A stretch of DNA of 25,875 nt from Kiritimatiellia bacterium (GTDB lineage Bacteria > Verrucomicrobiota > Kiritimatiellia > RFP12 > UBA1067), in NCBI GenBank assembly GCA_016303225.1, contig JAEDMC010000012.1, positions 1 through 25,875 of the forward strand. The letters run 5' to 3'. The stretch's first letter is position 1. Every line of letters starts with the position of its first letter. The notes under the pieces are model-generated. The model saw only the letters and a list, made by a program, of their open reading frames with translations, was not told the DNA's origin and did not search any database. The translations under genes were made by a program, and so were the position numbers. This document shows positions 13,566 to 20,693 of the stretch, in pieces.

Positions 13566-15356
13566 TTACCTGCCAGCCTTTGCTATGAGCGCGTCGAGCG
13601 CGTTTCCGTTTCCGAGCTTCGCCTCTGAGAGCGCCTTCGCGTTTGCTCCGGCCGTCTTCGACAGTTCAGCCATCTGCGCGGCCCGCACCTGCTCGGCCTG
13701 TGCCTGCGCCCGCTGTGCGCGGATCCTTGCGCACGTCTTCGTCTCGACGATGATTCGCGCAGCGTCCGGATAGATTGCTCCGAATTCGTCGACGACCCTG
13801 TCCGCGTCCACTTTGTCGACCACTTCCGGCTTCACCTGCGCGACCATCCCGACGACGTCGAGGATGTTGAATATGCCGCGCTTCTTGAGGTTCGCCACGG
13901 ATTCGGTGTAGAGCGTCGAGACGTACTGCGTCCCGATCTCCATGTATCCGCTCGTGAACTCGTCCGGGACGTCCGTCACGAATCCGTCCGCGTACTGGAT
14001 GTCGAACACGGAATCGGTGAGCGGCGTCAGGAAGTCGTGATCCATCCGCATCAGGACGGGGCCGAGCAGCGTCACCTTCTCGCCGCTGATCTCGTTCACT
14101 TCCCTTGCGGTGAGCTGCTTCGCGTTCGCTGCGTTGATGTTGAGCATCGCCGCGAAGAGGTCGTTGTACCACATCCGCCCGATCCTCTGGAGGACGGCTT
14201 CTATCTGCACCTGGACGCCTCCCGCGTTCTCGCGCGTTTCGTGGAGGCGGCGGACGGGCGAGGCCGTGTTGTTGGCTAGCCCGTCGAAGTAGGTCACGCC
14301 TCCGGGGAAGTCGTTCACGTGTCCCTTGAGCGACGAGTCAGCGAGTTGCGCCGGCGTCAGCTCGTCCCAGATGAATCGCAGCTTCGCCTCCTCGAGCCGC
14401 TGCACCTCCTTGATGTCAGGAAGGGACATCTCCCCGATTCCCTTTCCGTAGACCGATCCGCAGTGGCGGTGGCGGTAGCAGATGATCGGGTTGTATCCGA
14501 ACGGGCGGATGTCGAGAAGCTCTCTCTTGACGGAATTCTGCTCTCCGCCTTCCATCCAGTAGATCGATGCGAACGGGGCGTCTTCCCTGATGTCCTTGAA
14601 CTTGTCGCTTCCGTCGTTCGGGCATATCAGGTTCCAGACCGTGACGCGCTCCTCGAGCTTTCCCTTCTCGTAGAGGTCCTGCCACTGGTTCGGGAGCGAC
14701 GACAGCATGAACTCGTTGGCCGCCTGGTCCACGGTCATCTCGACGCGGCGCAGGCACTGGTTGACGCGCTGGAAGCGGTCCTCCGCGATCCAGTAGTCGC
14801 CCTCGTCGATGAGGTGCAGGAACGCCTCGCCCGGCTCCTCTCCGCGAAGGAGTAGGCAGCAGGCGGTTCCGAACACGGCCGAGTGGAGGTACACCTGGTC
14901 CGTGGTCTGGTAGATGTTTCCGGTCTGCATCGCCTTTCCGCATCTGCGGGTGACGGTCGCGAGGAACTTCTTCAGGTCTTCCCTCTCGACGACCTCGTCC
15001 TCGTCGTTCTTTGCCACGAACTGGAACCAGGGCTGCATCGGGTTCGTGATGCCGCTCTGCATTCCTGCCGCGTAGCGGTGTGCCATCATCCTCGGCTCCG
15101 AGTTGAGGATCTTCTTGTCGCCTCTTTCTGCGGCCGTCTTGTTCCTGTCCTTCTGCTCGAGAAGGCCGAGACCGATCGACGGCTCGATGTACTGGCGGAT
15201 CTCTCTCCAGAGCGGTTCGAATTCTCGGCGAACCGCCTTCATCGACTGGACGCGGCGGGAGAGCCATTCGAGGAGGTCGTCCTCGTTCGCCTTGAACGGG
15301 ATGATCCTCTTGCGCTTTCCGTCGCGCTCGTACATCTTGATGCCCGCCGTGTCCAT
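13566..15356 (-). CDS. Portal (head-tail connector) protein
   Basis: This 596-aa protein forms the dodecameric DNA-entry ring at the capsid vertex. It matches the podovirus head-tail connector family: an early helix with REFEPLWREIRQYIEPS (about residues 43-59), RMMAHRYAAGMQSGITNPMQPWF (about 89-111), a central DEGDYWIAEDRFQRVNQCLRRVEMT region, and a late helical crown rich in Ala/Gln. Length is in the normal range. GGAGG is about 10 nt upstream of the ATG, inside the end of the preceding gene. The neighbours (large terminase upstream, Bbp19/scaffold/capsid downstream) confirm the assignment. Confidence 0.92.
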   Translation of the reverse strand: MDTAGIKMYERDGKRKRIIPFKANEDDLLEWLSRRVQSMKAVRREFEPLWREIRQYIEPSIGLGLLEQKDRNKTAAERGDKKILNSEPRMMAHRYAAGMQSGITNPMQPWFQFVAKNDEDEVVEREDLKKFLATVTRRCGKAMQTGNIYQTTDQVYLHSAVFGTACCLLLRGEEPGEAFLHLIDEGDYWIAEDRFQRVNQCLRRVEMTVDQAANEFMLSSLPNQWQDLYEKGKLEERVTVWNLICPNDGSDKFKDIREDAPFASIYWMEGGEQNSVKRELLDIRPFGYNPIICYRHRHCGSVYGKGIGEMSLPDIKEVQRLEEAKLRFIWDELTPAQLADSSLKGHVNDFPGGVTYFDGLANNTASPVRRLHETRENAGGVQVQIEAVLQRIGRMWYNDLFAAMLNINAANAKQLTAREVNEISGEKVTLLGPVLMRMDHDFLTPLTDSVFDIQYADGFVTDVPDEFTSGYMEIGTQYVSTLYTESVANLKKRGIFNILDVVGMVAQVKPEVVDKVDADRVVDEFGAIYPDAARIIVETKTCARIRAQRAQAQAEQVRAAQMAELSKTAGANAKALSEAKLGNGNALDALIAKAGR

Positions 15357-15361
15357 CTGCT

Positions 15362-15655
15362 TCAGCCTCCGAGCTTGGTTGCAGTTCCGCTGGTCGTTCC
15401 GCCGCTCGTGGTAGAGAACGCCGTCCCGCGATTGAACGTTGACGCGATGCCGCGCCGGAGCTGTGCCGCCCTGACCGTCGAGTCTGCCGCGCCGGCCATC
15501 GCTGACTCGGCCGACTTGACCGGCTCGGTAACCGAGTTCTTCGCGTTCTCGAGCTGTTGCTTCGAGAGTTCGAGCGACTCCTTCTGGATCTCGAGCTGCT
15601 GCTGCTGGTAGTAGCGCTGCTCAGAGCTCATTCCTCCGCCTCCGCCTCCGCCCAT
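15362..15655 (-). CDS. Small virion-type protein preceding portal
   Basis: This 97-aa protein starts with a Gly run and then MSSEQRYYQQQQLEIQ. It has a Gln/Leu-rich helix (residues about 10-40) and a C-terminal RRGIASTFNRGTAFSTT region. Small proteins with an RRGxxST element occur between terminase and portal in many podoviruses and are thought to be internal or connector-associated, but the function is not known. The start at 15655 is set by AAAGGAG about 9 nt upstream. It is the first gene after a roughly 300-bp non-coding stretch and probably the first gene of the late transcript. Confidence 0.65.
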   Translation of the reverse strand: MGGGGGGGMSSEQRYYQQQQLEIQKESLELSKQQLENAKNSVTEPVKSAESAMAGAADSTVRAAQLRRGIASTFNRGTAFSTTSGGTTSGTATKLGG

Positions 15656-15724
15656 GACGTCTTCTCCTTTCGGTTCTGGCTTGCCTTCGTTCACCGTGAA
15701 CTCCGCCGCTCGCCCGATGCATAT

Positions 15725-15752
15725 ATCTTATCATGGGCTTTTCGCAAGACAA
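15725..15752 (-). promoter_or_regulatory. Candidate promoter for the head/tail gene block
   Basis: On the minus strand, TTGTCT (15752-15747), a 16-nt spacer and TAAGAT (15730-15725) resemble a sigma-70-type promoter (four of six matches in each box). It points at the 97-aa gene, whose start lies about 60 nt from the expected transcription start. It is located in the only sizeable non-coding stretch of the late region. Confidence 0.4.
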
Positions 15753-15833
15753 ATCTGGCCGCCTCCGTCCCGACGGAAATGCCGAAAAACTTTTTTATTC
15801 GTTTCGCCCTTTGTTTTCGCTGGTCGCGCGTTC

Positions 15834-15855
15834 AAAATGAAGTTTTTTTCATTTT
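15834..15855 (-). terminator. AT-rich hairpin, weak terminator candidate
   Basis: AAAATGAA and TTCATTTT form a perfect 8-bp stem around a 6-nt loop, about 100 nt after the terminase stop. The stem is AT-rich and not followed by a long U-run on the minus strand, so termination would be inefficient. It may instead be only a feature of the regulatory stretch. Confidence 0.25.
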
Positions 15856-15955
15856 CCGCTTGACAGGTTTTCGCGCCGTAAAAGCGACGGCGGCGTCCCG
15901 ACGGGATGCCGCTCGTTCGCGCCGTCTGCGCGATTCACGTCGGGACGTGCACGTC

Positions 15956-17542
15956 CTATCCGAACGGATCCCATTCGGTGTTCGACGTTTCCGTCTCTGC
16001 GTCCTCGATCCTGTCCTTCGGTTTCGGCCAGTGCGTCCGCTCACGAACGAACTTGTCGTTCACGTCAGCCATCGGGTCGAGGATGTCGTCGTGGTTTACG
16101 ACCGGGTAGTTCTTGAGCTGTTCGACGAGCCGCTCGATCATGTCCCGCACGTTTCCGTCGGAGCACATCTTCTTCATGACGCGCGGCACCCACCACCGGT
16201 GCTGCTCGAACACCGGCTGGAGAGACATGATGCGGTCCTGCTTGTTCGATCCGGGTCCCGACCTCGGCAGTTCCTGGAGCGCGAATCTGTAGTTCTGGTA
16301 TCGTGGCCCCATCTGTTCCTGCACGTGCTCGACGTCGCAGGCCATTCCGACCTGTTCCCAGAACACGTCGTTCGGGTTCCATTGCCGGTGCGTCCTGAAG
16401 AGGTAGTTCGTTCTCTCTGTCAGCGACATCCTGTCGTTGATCATGTCGAGGAGGTAGTAGTTGTTGTCCCAGCCGAATCCGACCGTGAGCATCGTCGTGT
16501 AGTCTGAGTGCTCCTTCTTCGCCTTGGCCGAGTCGATGAACGTGTAGACGTTCATCGTCGACCGCCTCGGCATCTCGTCGTAGTACATGAGGTCGTGTTC
16601 GCTGAATGCGCGGACGCCTTCGCTTACCGGGTTCTGCATCATCTGTGCTCCGTAGGTCGCGCTTCCCATTCGGGAGCGCAGTTTCTCGAGCGCGTTGTCC
16701 ATCATCATCGTCGCGTGTCCGTCCGCGTCGACGCAGAGCCGCCTGCGCTCCTTCAGCGCTCCGCGTTTAAGTATCTCCGAGTAGGTGTCGTCCGGGTGGT
16801 ATCGCGTCCCAGCGTACCACTCGCGCCCGCCGTCGTCCGTCCCAAGCGCAAGCGAGAGCTCCCAGGCCTCGGTCGTCTTCATGATCTGCTCTGGCGTTGT
16901 CACCGACGTCGGCACGACCACGTCGTCGTATATCCGCAGCGAGTAGTGTGCGCCCACCGGTTGTCCGTCGACGAGGCCCGATCCCTGCAGGGTCGGTTCC
17001 TTCGGGTTGCTCGTCCGCTTGACGATGAGTCCTGTCTGCGTCGACCAGTTCTGCCTCGGCGGCTTGTCGTAGAGTATGTCCGGGAAGTAGGCGACGAGCG
17101 TCTTGCGCTCGAGGTCGCGCATGATCTGTCCGACGAACTTGTTCGCCGTCTGCTTGTTGTACGAGAGGACGCCGATCGTCACGTTCGGGTCCTTCAGTAT
17201 CTCCTGCACCGATCCGGCCTCGGTGATGATCGTCGACTTGTAGTGGAAGCGCGACCAGAGGTCGAGCCATCCTTCCGGATCGTTCTCGACCTCTCGGCAC
17301 CTCTCGAAGCACCACTGCGCCTTCCTGCGTATCGCTTCGTTGCGCTCTTCGCTCGTTCCGGGCTTCGCCACTCCGAGGACGTCGGGCCGCTCCATCAGCA
17401 CTCCGAGCAGGAAGTACCGGTCGTTCCTCGCCATCCACCGGATCTCGTCCGCGTTCCCGCGTGACACGATGTCGGTGTAGAGTTCGATCGTCTCGTCCCG
17501 CGTGAGCGACCTGATCGCCGCGATCTGCTCCTCTTCCGTCAT
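15956..17542 (-). CDS. Terminase large subunit
   Basis: This 528-aa protein is the DNA-packaging ATPase/nuclease motor. Walker A region: SRFHYKST at about residues 97-104, a degenerate form in which HYKST replaces the common GxGKST/GHGKST. Walker B: LRIYDD at about 202-207. The RNase-H-like nuclease part shows FIDSAKAKKEHSDYT with a catalytic Asp near 337 and a late HDDILDPMAD (about 484-493). The order and spacing fit podovirus terminases. The start at 17542 has AAAGGAG upstream and overlaps the preceding small gene (ATGA). Upstream in-frame codons are Arg-rich shadow. It would work with the small subunit at 18153-18782 and dock on the portal. Confidence 0.92.
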   Translation of the reverse strand: MTEEEQIAAIRSLTRDETIELYTDIVSRGNADEIRWMARNDRYFLLGVLMERPDVLGVAKPGTSEERNEAIRRKAQWCFERCREVENDPEGWLDLWSRFHYKSTIITEAGSVQEILKDPNVTIGVLSYNKQTANKFVGQIMRDLERKTLVAYFPDILYDKPPRQNWSTQTGLIVKRTSNPKEPTLQGSGLVDGQPVGAHYSLRIYDDVVVPTSVTTPEQIMKTTEAWELSLALGTDDGGREWYAGTRYHPDDTYSEILKRGALKERRRLCVDADGHATMMMDNALEKLRSRMGSATYGAQMMQNPVSEGVRAFSEHDLMYYDEMPRRSTMNVYTFIDSAKAKKEHSDYTTMLTVGFGWDNNYYLLDMINDRMSLTERTNYLFRTHRQWNPNDVFWEQVGMACDVEHVQEQMGPRYQNYRFALQELPRSGPGSNKQDRIMSLQPVFEQHRWWVPRVMKKMCSDGNVRDMIERLVEQLKNYPVVNHDDILDPMADVNDKFVRERTHWPKPKDRIEDAETETSNTEWDPFG

Positions 17543-17709
17543 CTGTCTATCTTCTCCTTTCGGGCGAGCGCCTGCAGTTCTCCAGCGTGTTCGAGTCCGA
17601 GTTCGTCCATTGCGATGTCGTAAGCCCTTCGGCATTGCGTCTCGTGTGCAATTCGTATCAGCACCCGCCTGTAGTGGCGTATCAGTTCCTTCTTGCTCTT
17701 GTCAGCCAT
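17539..17709 (-). CDS. 56-aa basic protein coupled to large terminase
   Basis: A short gene reads MADKSKKELIRHYRRV and continues as a basic helical protein ending in KEKIDR. Its TGA overlaps the terminase ATG (ATGA). GGAG lies about 10 nt upstream of its own ATG at 17709, and it overlaps the upstream zinc-ribbon gene by 8 nt. The overlaps on both sides and the ribosome-binding site support it. Function is unknown; a role in packaging or simply in translational coupling are both possible. Confidence 0.6.
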   Translation of the reverse strand: MADKSKKELIRHYRRVLIRIAHETQCRRAYDIAMDELGLEHAGELQALARKEKIDR

Positions 17710-17875
17710 TGTCTTCTTCTCCGTTTGTGAAGTCCGCGTTGTTCGCGCAGTCGCTGCAGCTCTCGTCTGGGTCGACGTCGTGCCATAGCGTCATGCAGAA
17801 CACGCATCCGTCCTCGACCGTCCTGTTCCTGATCTGTCCTTGCTGCAGGCAGTATTCGCACTTCGGTTTTTTCAC
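17702..17875 (-). CDS. 57-aa zinc-ribbon-like protein, GTG start
   Basis: The gene starts at a GTG that overlaps the stop of the preceding gene (GTGA), with AAAGGC upstream. The product opens MKKPKCEYC and contains three CxxC pairs (CEYC, CVFC, CSDC) in a short acidic protein, strongly suggesting bound zinc. Such tiny zinc ribbons are common in phage genomes as nucleic-acid or protein adaptors, with no set function. A longer reading from 17941 lacks a ribosome-binding site and overlaps the upstream gene, so it is not preferred. Confidence 0.6.
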   Translation of the reverse strand: MKKPKCEYCLQQGQIRNRTVEDGCVFCMTLWHDVDPDESCSDCANNADFTNGEEDNG

Positions 17876-18135
17876 TTGGCGGCCTTTCGCTTTTCGATTT
17901 CCCTCTTTATGGCGCTTTCGGAATCGCAGAGGATGTGCCACTTCCTGTCGTTGTCGAAGAAGGCGGCCTCGTCGGCGCAGCTTCCCACGTATCGGTATCC
18001 TTCCTCGAGCTCTTGGTCGGTGAGCAGTTCGAGCGGAATCTTCAGTCCGTACACCTTCGTGTATCCGAGCTCGGTCAGCCGCTTCTTCGTTATCTTCTTT
18101 TTCAGGCAGAGCGCCCTGATTTCTTCTTTCGTCAT
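17872..18135 (-). CDS. Hypothetical protein, 87 aa
   Basis: The protein opens MTKEEIRALCLKKKITKKRL, a basic helical start like a small HTH or LEM-type module, followed by IPLELLTDQELEEGYRYVGS and a C-terminal Lys-rich helix. AAAGGA is placed well before the ATG. It lies between the small terminase gene and the zinc-ribbon gene and overlaps the latter by 4 nt. No family is recognised. Charged, soluble, no membrane segment. Confidence 0.65.
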   Translation of the reverse strand: MTKEEIRALCLKKKITKKRLTELGYTKVYGLKIPLELLTDQELEEGYRYVGSCADEAAFFDNDRKWHILCDSESAIKREIEKRKAAK

Positions 18136-18152
18136 TTTGTCGGTCCTTTCGT

Positions 18153-18782
18153 TTACTGCTGTCTCGTGGTCTTGACCACCCGCTTCAAGCTCGCTATCAG
18201 TCCGGGCAGCACCTCGGCCTTCTTCGTCACCTCGGCCGACTCTTCCACCGTGGTGGTAGTCTTTTCCGGCGCTGCCGCATCGAGTCCGTGCGCTCTCTCG
18301 AAGTCGCGGGCGGCGGCGAGCGCGAGCGGTGCGAGCTTTGAGTTCGACTTCGCCTTCTCAACGAGGCCGAGCCTGAACTCGTCGAAGCTCTGCTGCGCGG
18401 CAAGGTAGTCGTGGTGCTTCGCCTCGGCGACCTTCCTCTCGAGGTATTCGACCCGCTCTTTCACCTCCGGGATTGCGAGAAGGTGGGTCGACTCGCTTCT
18501 CGCTGTCGCTCCGGTCTTGCCGTAGGCGATCTCGTAGGCCCTGTAGTTCTCGATTCGCTTCCCGCTTCCGCCCCATCCGGTGAGCGCCTCGCAGAACGCC
18601 TCGCGCTTCCGGTTCTTCAGCGGCTTCGCTCCCGGTTCCGCTCTCTTCTTCGGGAAGAGCTGCACCGAGTCGGTCGGCATCAGGTGGTCTACGGGCGGAA
18701 GTTCGAAAAGCGGCTGAACCTTTTTCACCGCTTTCATCTGTGTTTCAAGCTCTTTTGTTGGGTTTTGTTGGGGATTATCCAT
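18153..18782 (-). CDS. Terminase small subunit-like protein
   Basis: This 209-aa protein has a central segment KNRKREAFCEALTGWGGSGK, then YRAYEIAYGKTGATARSES, then HLLAIPEVKERVEYLE (about residues 56-115). This matches the helix-turn-helix DNA-recognition pattern of small terminase subunits: F-x-E-x-x-x-x-G, A-Y-x-x-A-Y, A-x-x-x-A-x-x-L-L-x-x-P-x-V. The C-terminal half is Ala/Glu/Lys-rich and would oligomerise. It would recognise the packaging site and pass DNA to the large subunit 600 bp downstream. AAGGAG precedes the ATG, and the start overlaps the preceding HTH gene by 8 nt. Confidence 0.75.
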   Translation of the reverse strand: MDNPQQNPTKELETQMKAVKKVQPLFELPPVDHLMPTDSVQLFPKKRAEPGAKPLKNRKREAFCEALTGWGGSGKRIENYRAYEIAYGKTGATARSESTHLLAIPEVKERVEYLERKVAEAKHHDYLAAQQSFDEFRLGLVEKAKSNSKLAPLALAAARDFERAHGLDAAAPEKTTTTVEESAEVTKKAEVLPGLIASLKRVVKTTRQQ

Positions 18783-19578
18783 CTTTGCGCTCCTTCTCGA
18801 TCTCTCTGCGGACTCTCTCGTCTTCGGCCCTGCGCTTCGCCTCTATTCTCTGCTCGATCACGTATGCGTATCCTTCCGGGTCGTTTTGCTTCCACAGATC
18901 CACAAAGTTGTCTATCATGTCGGGAACCGGGCAGAGTTGAGTCACTTGGTTCCAGTGCGAGAGGTTGTTGATTCGCAGGAATTCTCTCGTCTTCTCGGGT
19001 GTGAGACCTTTTGTCGCACACCACTTTTTGATCATCACGAGGTGTTCTCTCGTTGCTGGTTTTGTCGAGCCGTCCCAGTCGTTGTCTACAGGCAATGCGT
19101 CTACTTGGCGTGTTGTTGCTTGCCTAAGAGAGAGAGAGTTATTGTTTCCCTTAATTGGTATTACTTCGTCTGCCAACTGGTCGTGTTCTATGCGTCCGCC
19201 TGTCGCACTCTGGGCGTCTATCTGTCGCATTGCTTTTTCGCCTGATTGGGGGCTATGCGCCAGCTGGTCGCGTTGCATCGGCCTCATGTTGATAACTTGC
19301 CAATGGTTGTCGACATACGGGAACGTGTAGTAGTTGCTCTTTCCTCCGAGCCGAAGGTCCCTGGTCAGGAATCCGCAGTCCACGGCCTCGTTAATGCCCC
19401 TCTGGACGCTCCGGACGCTGAGGTTGGTATCCTTGCTTATCTGCTCTTGGGAGGGGAAGCAGCCGCCTTTGTCGTCCAATCTGGACGAGAGTGCGTAGAG
19501 TACGAGCCGCGTCTTGTAGTTGACGCTCTGGAGCCTCTTGTCTTCCCGCACCAGCAGGAGGTATCGTATGTCGATCAT
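18775..19578 (-). CDS. Helix-turn-helix replication-type protein
   Basis: This 267-aa protein has an N-terminal winged-helix/HTH of the HTH_36 kind. It reads YKTRLVLYALSSRLDDKGG, CFPSQEQISKDTNLSVRSVQRGINEAVDCGFLTRD, and a beta wing LGGKSNYYTFPY (residues about 20-90). A Gln/Arg-rich linker and a helical C-terminus with a REIEKERK tail follow. Phage proteins with this architecture often act as replication initiators or helicase-loader partners. Position in the early operon supports this but does not prove it. The ATG overlaps the previous stop (ATGA). Confidence 0.7.
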   Translation of the reverse strand: MIDIRYLLLVREDKRLQSVNYKTRLVLYALSSRLDDKGGCFPSQEQISKDTNLSVRSVQRGINEAVDCGFLTRDLRLGGKSNYYTFPYVDNHWQVINMRPMQRDQLAHSPQSGEKAMRQIDAQSATGGRIEHDQLADEVIPIKGNNNSLSLRQATTRQVDALPVDNDWDGSTKPATREHLVMIKKWCATKGLTPEKTREFLRINNLSHWNQVTQLCPVPDMIDNFVDLWKQNDPEGYAYVIEQRIEAKRRAEDERVRREIEKERKDG

Positions 19579-19841
19579 TTGATCCGCTTGTCCTCATTCG
19601 TCACGAACGCGATGCCGTCTCCAGGACCCGTCCATGTCTCCCTGCGGTACCTGACCTCGTTCTCCGTGTAGCGGTAGTCCTCGTGCGTCCACTTCGCACA
19701 CCTGCATCGCCTCACCTCGACATCGTCTAAGAAGTAGGTGTGGCCGTCAGCCGCGTGTGCGATCACGCAGAACGGCTTCTCGTCCCCGTCGTAGTATTCC
19801 GCGACGAGCTTCCGGTATCTGAGGTGAAGATCCGTGTCCAT
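19575..19841 (-). CDS. Hypothetical protein, 88 aa
   Basis: A compact protein with alternating beta-type segments (FCVIAHAADGHTYFLDDVEVRRC) and many Tyr/Arg residues in the C-terminal half. Start at 19841 with AAGGAG about 7 nt upstream. The stop overlaps the HTH gene start by an ATGA junction, so the two are translated together. No family recognised, no membrane segment. Confidence 0.65.
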   Translation of the reverse strand: MDTDLHLRYRKLVAEYYDGDEKPFCVIAHAADGHTYFLDDVEVRRCRCAKWTHEDYRYTENEVRYRRETWTGPGDGIAFVTNEDKRIK

Positions 19842-19850
19842 TGCGGCTCC

Positions 19851-20183
19851 TTACCGGCGCTTCCAGCCCGCCTTCGGCTTCCAGCCTTGCCGCGGCCTCC
19901 CCGCGTCCTGACCGGCCGCGCCTCCGGGCGTGGCCGCCTGCATCGCCTTCGCCTTGGCCGCTTTGCCGAGCTCGATCTTGAGCCTGATGTTCACGATCCT
20001 CGCCACCGTCTTCCACGCTGCGTTCTCCGCCGCGTAGAATTCCTGCTCAATCGGATTGAGCTTCGCCCAGTTCGGGCTTGCGGCGATCTCGCTGATCCGC
20101 TTCATCTGTGTCATGGCGAACCTGATCTTCTCCTTAATGTTCGCCACCTTCAAGCTTTCCTGGTTGTTCCTTGCCTCGTTCAT
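19851..20183 (-). CDS. Hypothetical early protein with basic C-terminal tail
   Basis: This 110-aa protein starts MNEARNNQESLKVANIKEK and is helical through about residue 80. It ends in a Gly/Pro/Arg/Lys-rich tail (AGRPRQGWKPKAGWKRR) likely to be disordered and nucleic-acid binding. GAGGAG is present upstream of the ATG at 20183. It lies 11 nt after the RHH gene and 9 nt before the next gene. No family assigned. Confidence 0.65.
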   Translation of the reverse strand: MNEARNNQESLKVANIKEKIRFAMTQMKRISEIAASPNWAKLNPIEQEFYAAENAAWKTVARIVNIRLKIELGKAAKAKAMQAATPGGAAGQDAGRPRQGWKPKAGWKRR

Positions 20184-20194
20184 GTCTTTTCTCC

Positions 20195-20371
20195 TCAGTT
20201 CCTGTTTGCGTTGCCCGGTCCGATCGGGTCGGGCGTGTTGTCGATCCATGCCTTGAGCTGCCCGGACATCGTTCGGTTCTCGCTCTCGGCTATCCTGATG
20301 AACTTCTCCTTGCGCTCCTTCCCGAGCGTCGCCGTGAAGTCCACGTTCGCCTTCTTCTTCGCTCCAGCCAT
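20195..20371 (-). CDS. Ribbon-helix-helix type small DNA-binding protein
   Basis: This 58-aa protein reads MAGAKKKANVDFTATLGK, then KFIRIAESENRTMSGQLKAWIDN. It fits the Arc/CopG fold: a basic N-terminal arm with one beta strand (VDFTATL) that would pair in a dimer and enter the DNA major groove, followed by two helices separated by a short NRT turn. GGAGGAAAT stands just upstream of the ATG, an unusually good ribosome-binding site. It may be a regulator of the early operon. The target is unknown. Confidence 0.65.
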   Translation of the reverse strand: MAGAKKKANVDFTATLGKERKEKFIRIAESENRTMSGQLKAWIDNTPDPIGPGNANRN

Positions 20372-20372
20372 T

Positions 20373-20678
20373 TTATTTCCTCCAGTCCCCGTAGCTCATC
20401 GGCAACTCGCCGTGCTTCTGCCAGTAGGCAAAGACCTTCTTCACCTTCGAGCAGACCGACGGGTGCTGCATGAGGTCGGTCCCGTTCTGGAAGATGTCCA
20501 GCAGGAGCCGCTTCGACTCGCGTTCTCCGGAGAGGACCTTGCGCACCGAGTCCGGCCTCGGTGCGCGCTCCTCTCCGTTGATTGTGATCGGCGAGAGCCG
20601 TGTCCGGACGTAGTTCTCGAATCCCACGAGATACTTCCTCTCGCTGACCTTCAGTTGCAGGACCTTCTTGAGCGCCAT
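20373..20678 (-). CDS. Hypothetical protein with possible HTH
   Basis: This 101-aa basic protein has a middle segment PDSVRKVLSGERESKRLLLDIFQ (about residues 42-64). It resembles the recognition-helix region of small phage HTH proteins (the pattern ...xVRKxLxGxRxx...). Lys/Arg-rich ends support nucleic-acid binding. It is spaced 1 nt from the RHH gene start and 15 nt after the ParB-like stop. The HTH idea is weak; otherwise unrecognised. Confidence 0.55.
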   Translation of the reverse strand: MALKKVLQLKVSERKYLVGFENYVRTRLSPITINGEERAPRPDSVRKVLSGERESKRLLLDIFQNGTDLMQHPSVCSKVKKVFAYWQKHGELPMSYGDWRK

Positions 20679-20693
20679 TTGTCCTTCCTTTCC

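Larger units (their letters stand above)
15656..15955 (-). other. Non-coding stretch between large terminase and portal block
   Basis: About 300 bp without a credible gene on either strand. It holds two direct copies of GTCCCGACGG followed by an ATGCCG-type extension (15767-15776 and 15895-15904), a third inverted core GTCGGGAC (15939-15946), an AT-rich perfect 8-bp stem (AAAATGAA/TTCATTTT, 15834-15855), and the candidate late promoter. The layout suggests a regulatory region separating terminase and head operons. Confidence 0.5.

Noticed and set aside
15860..15888. Plus-strand TTGACA that could be a -35 box
   Set aside because: No acceptable -10 box at 16 to 18 nt, and no plus-strand gene lies downstream.
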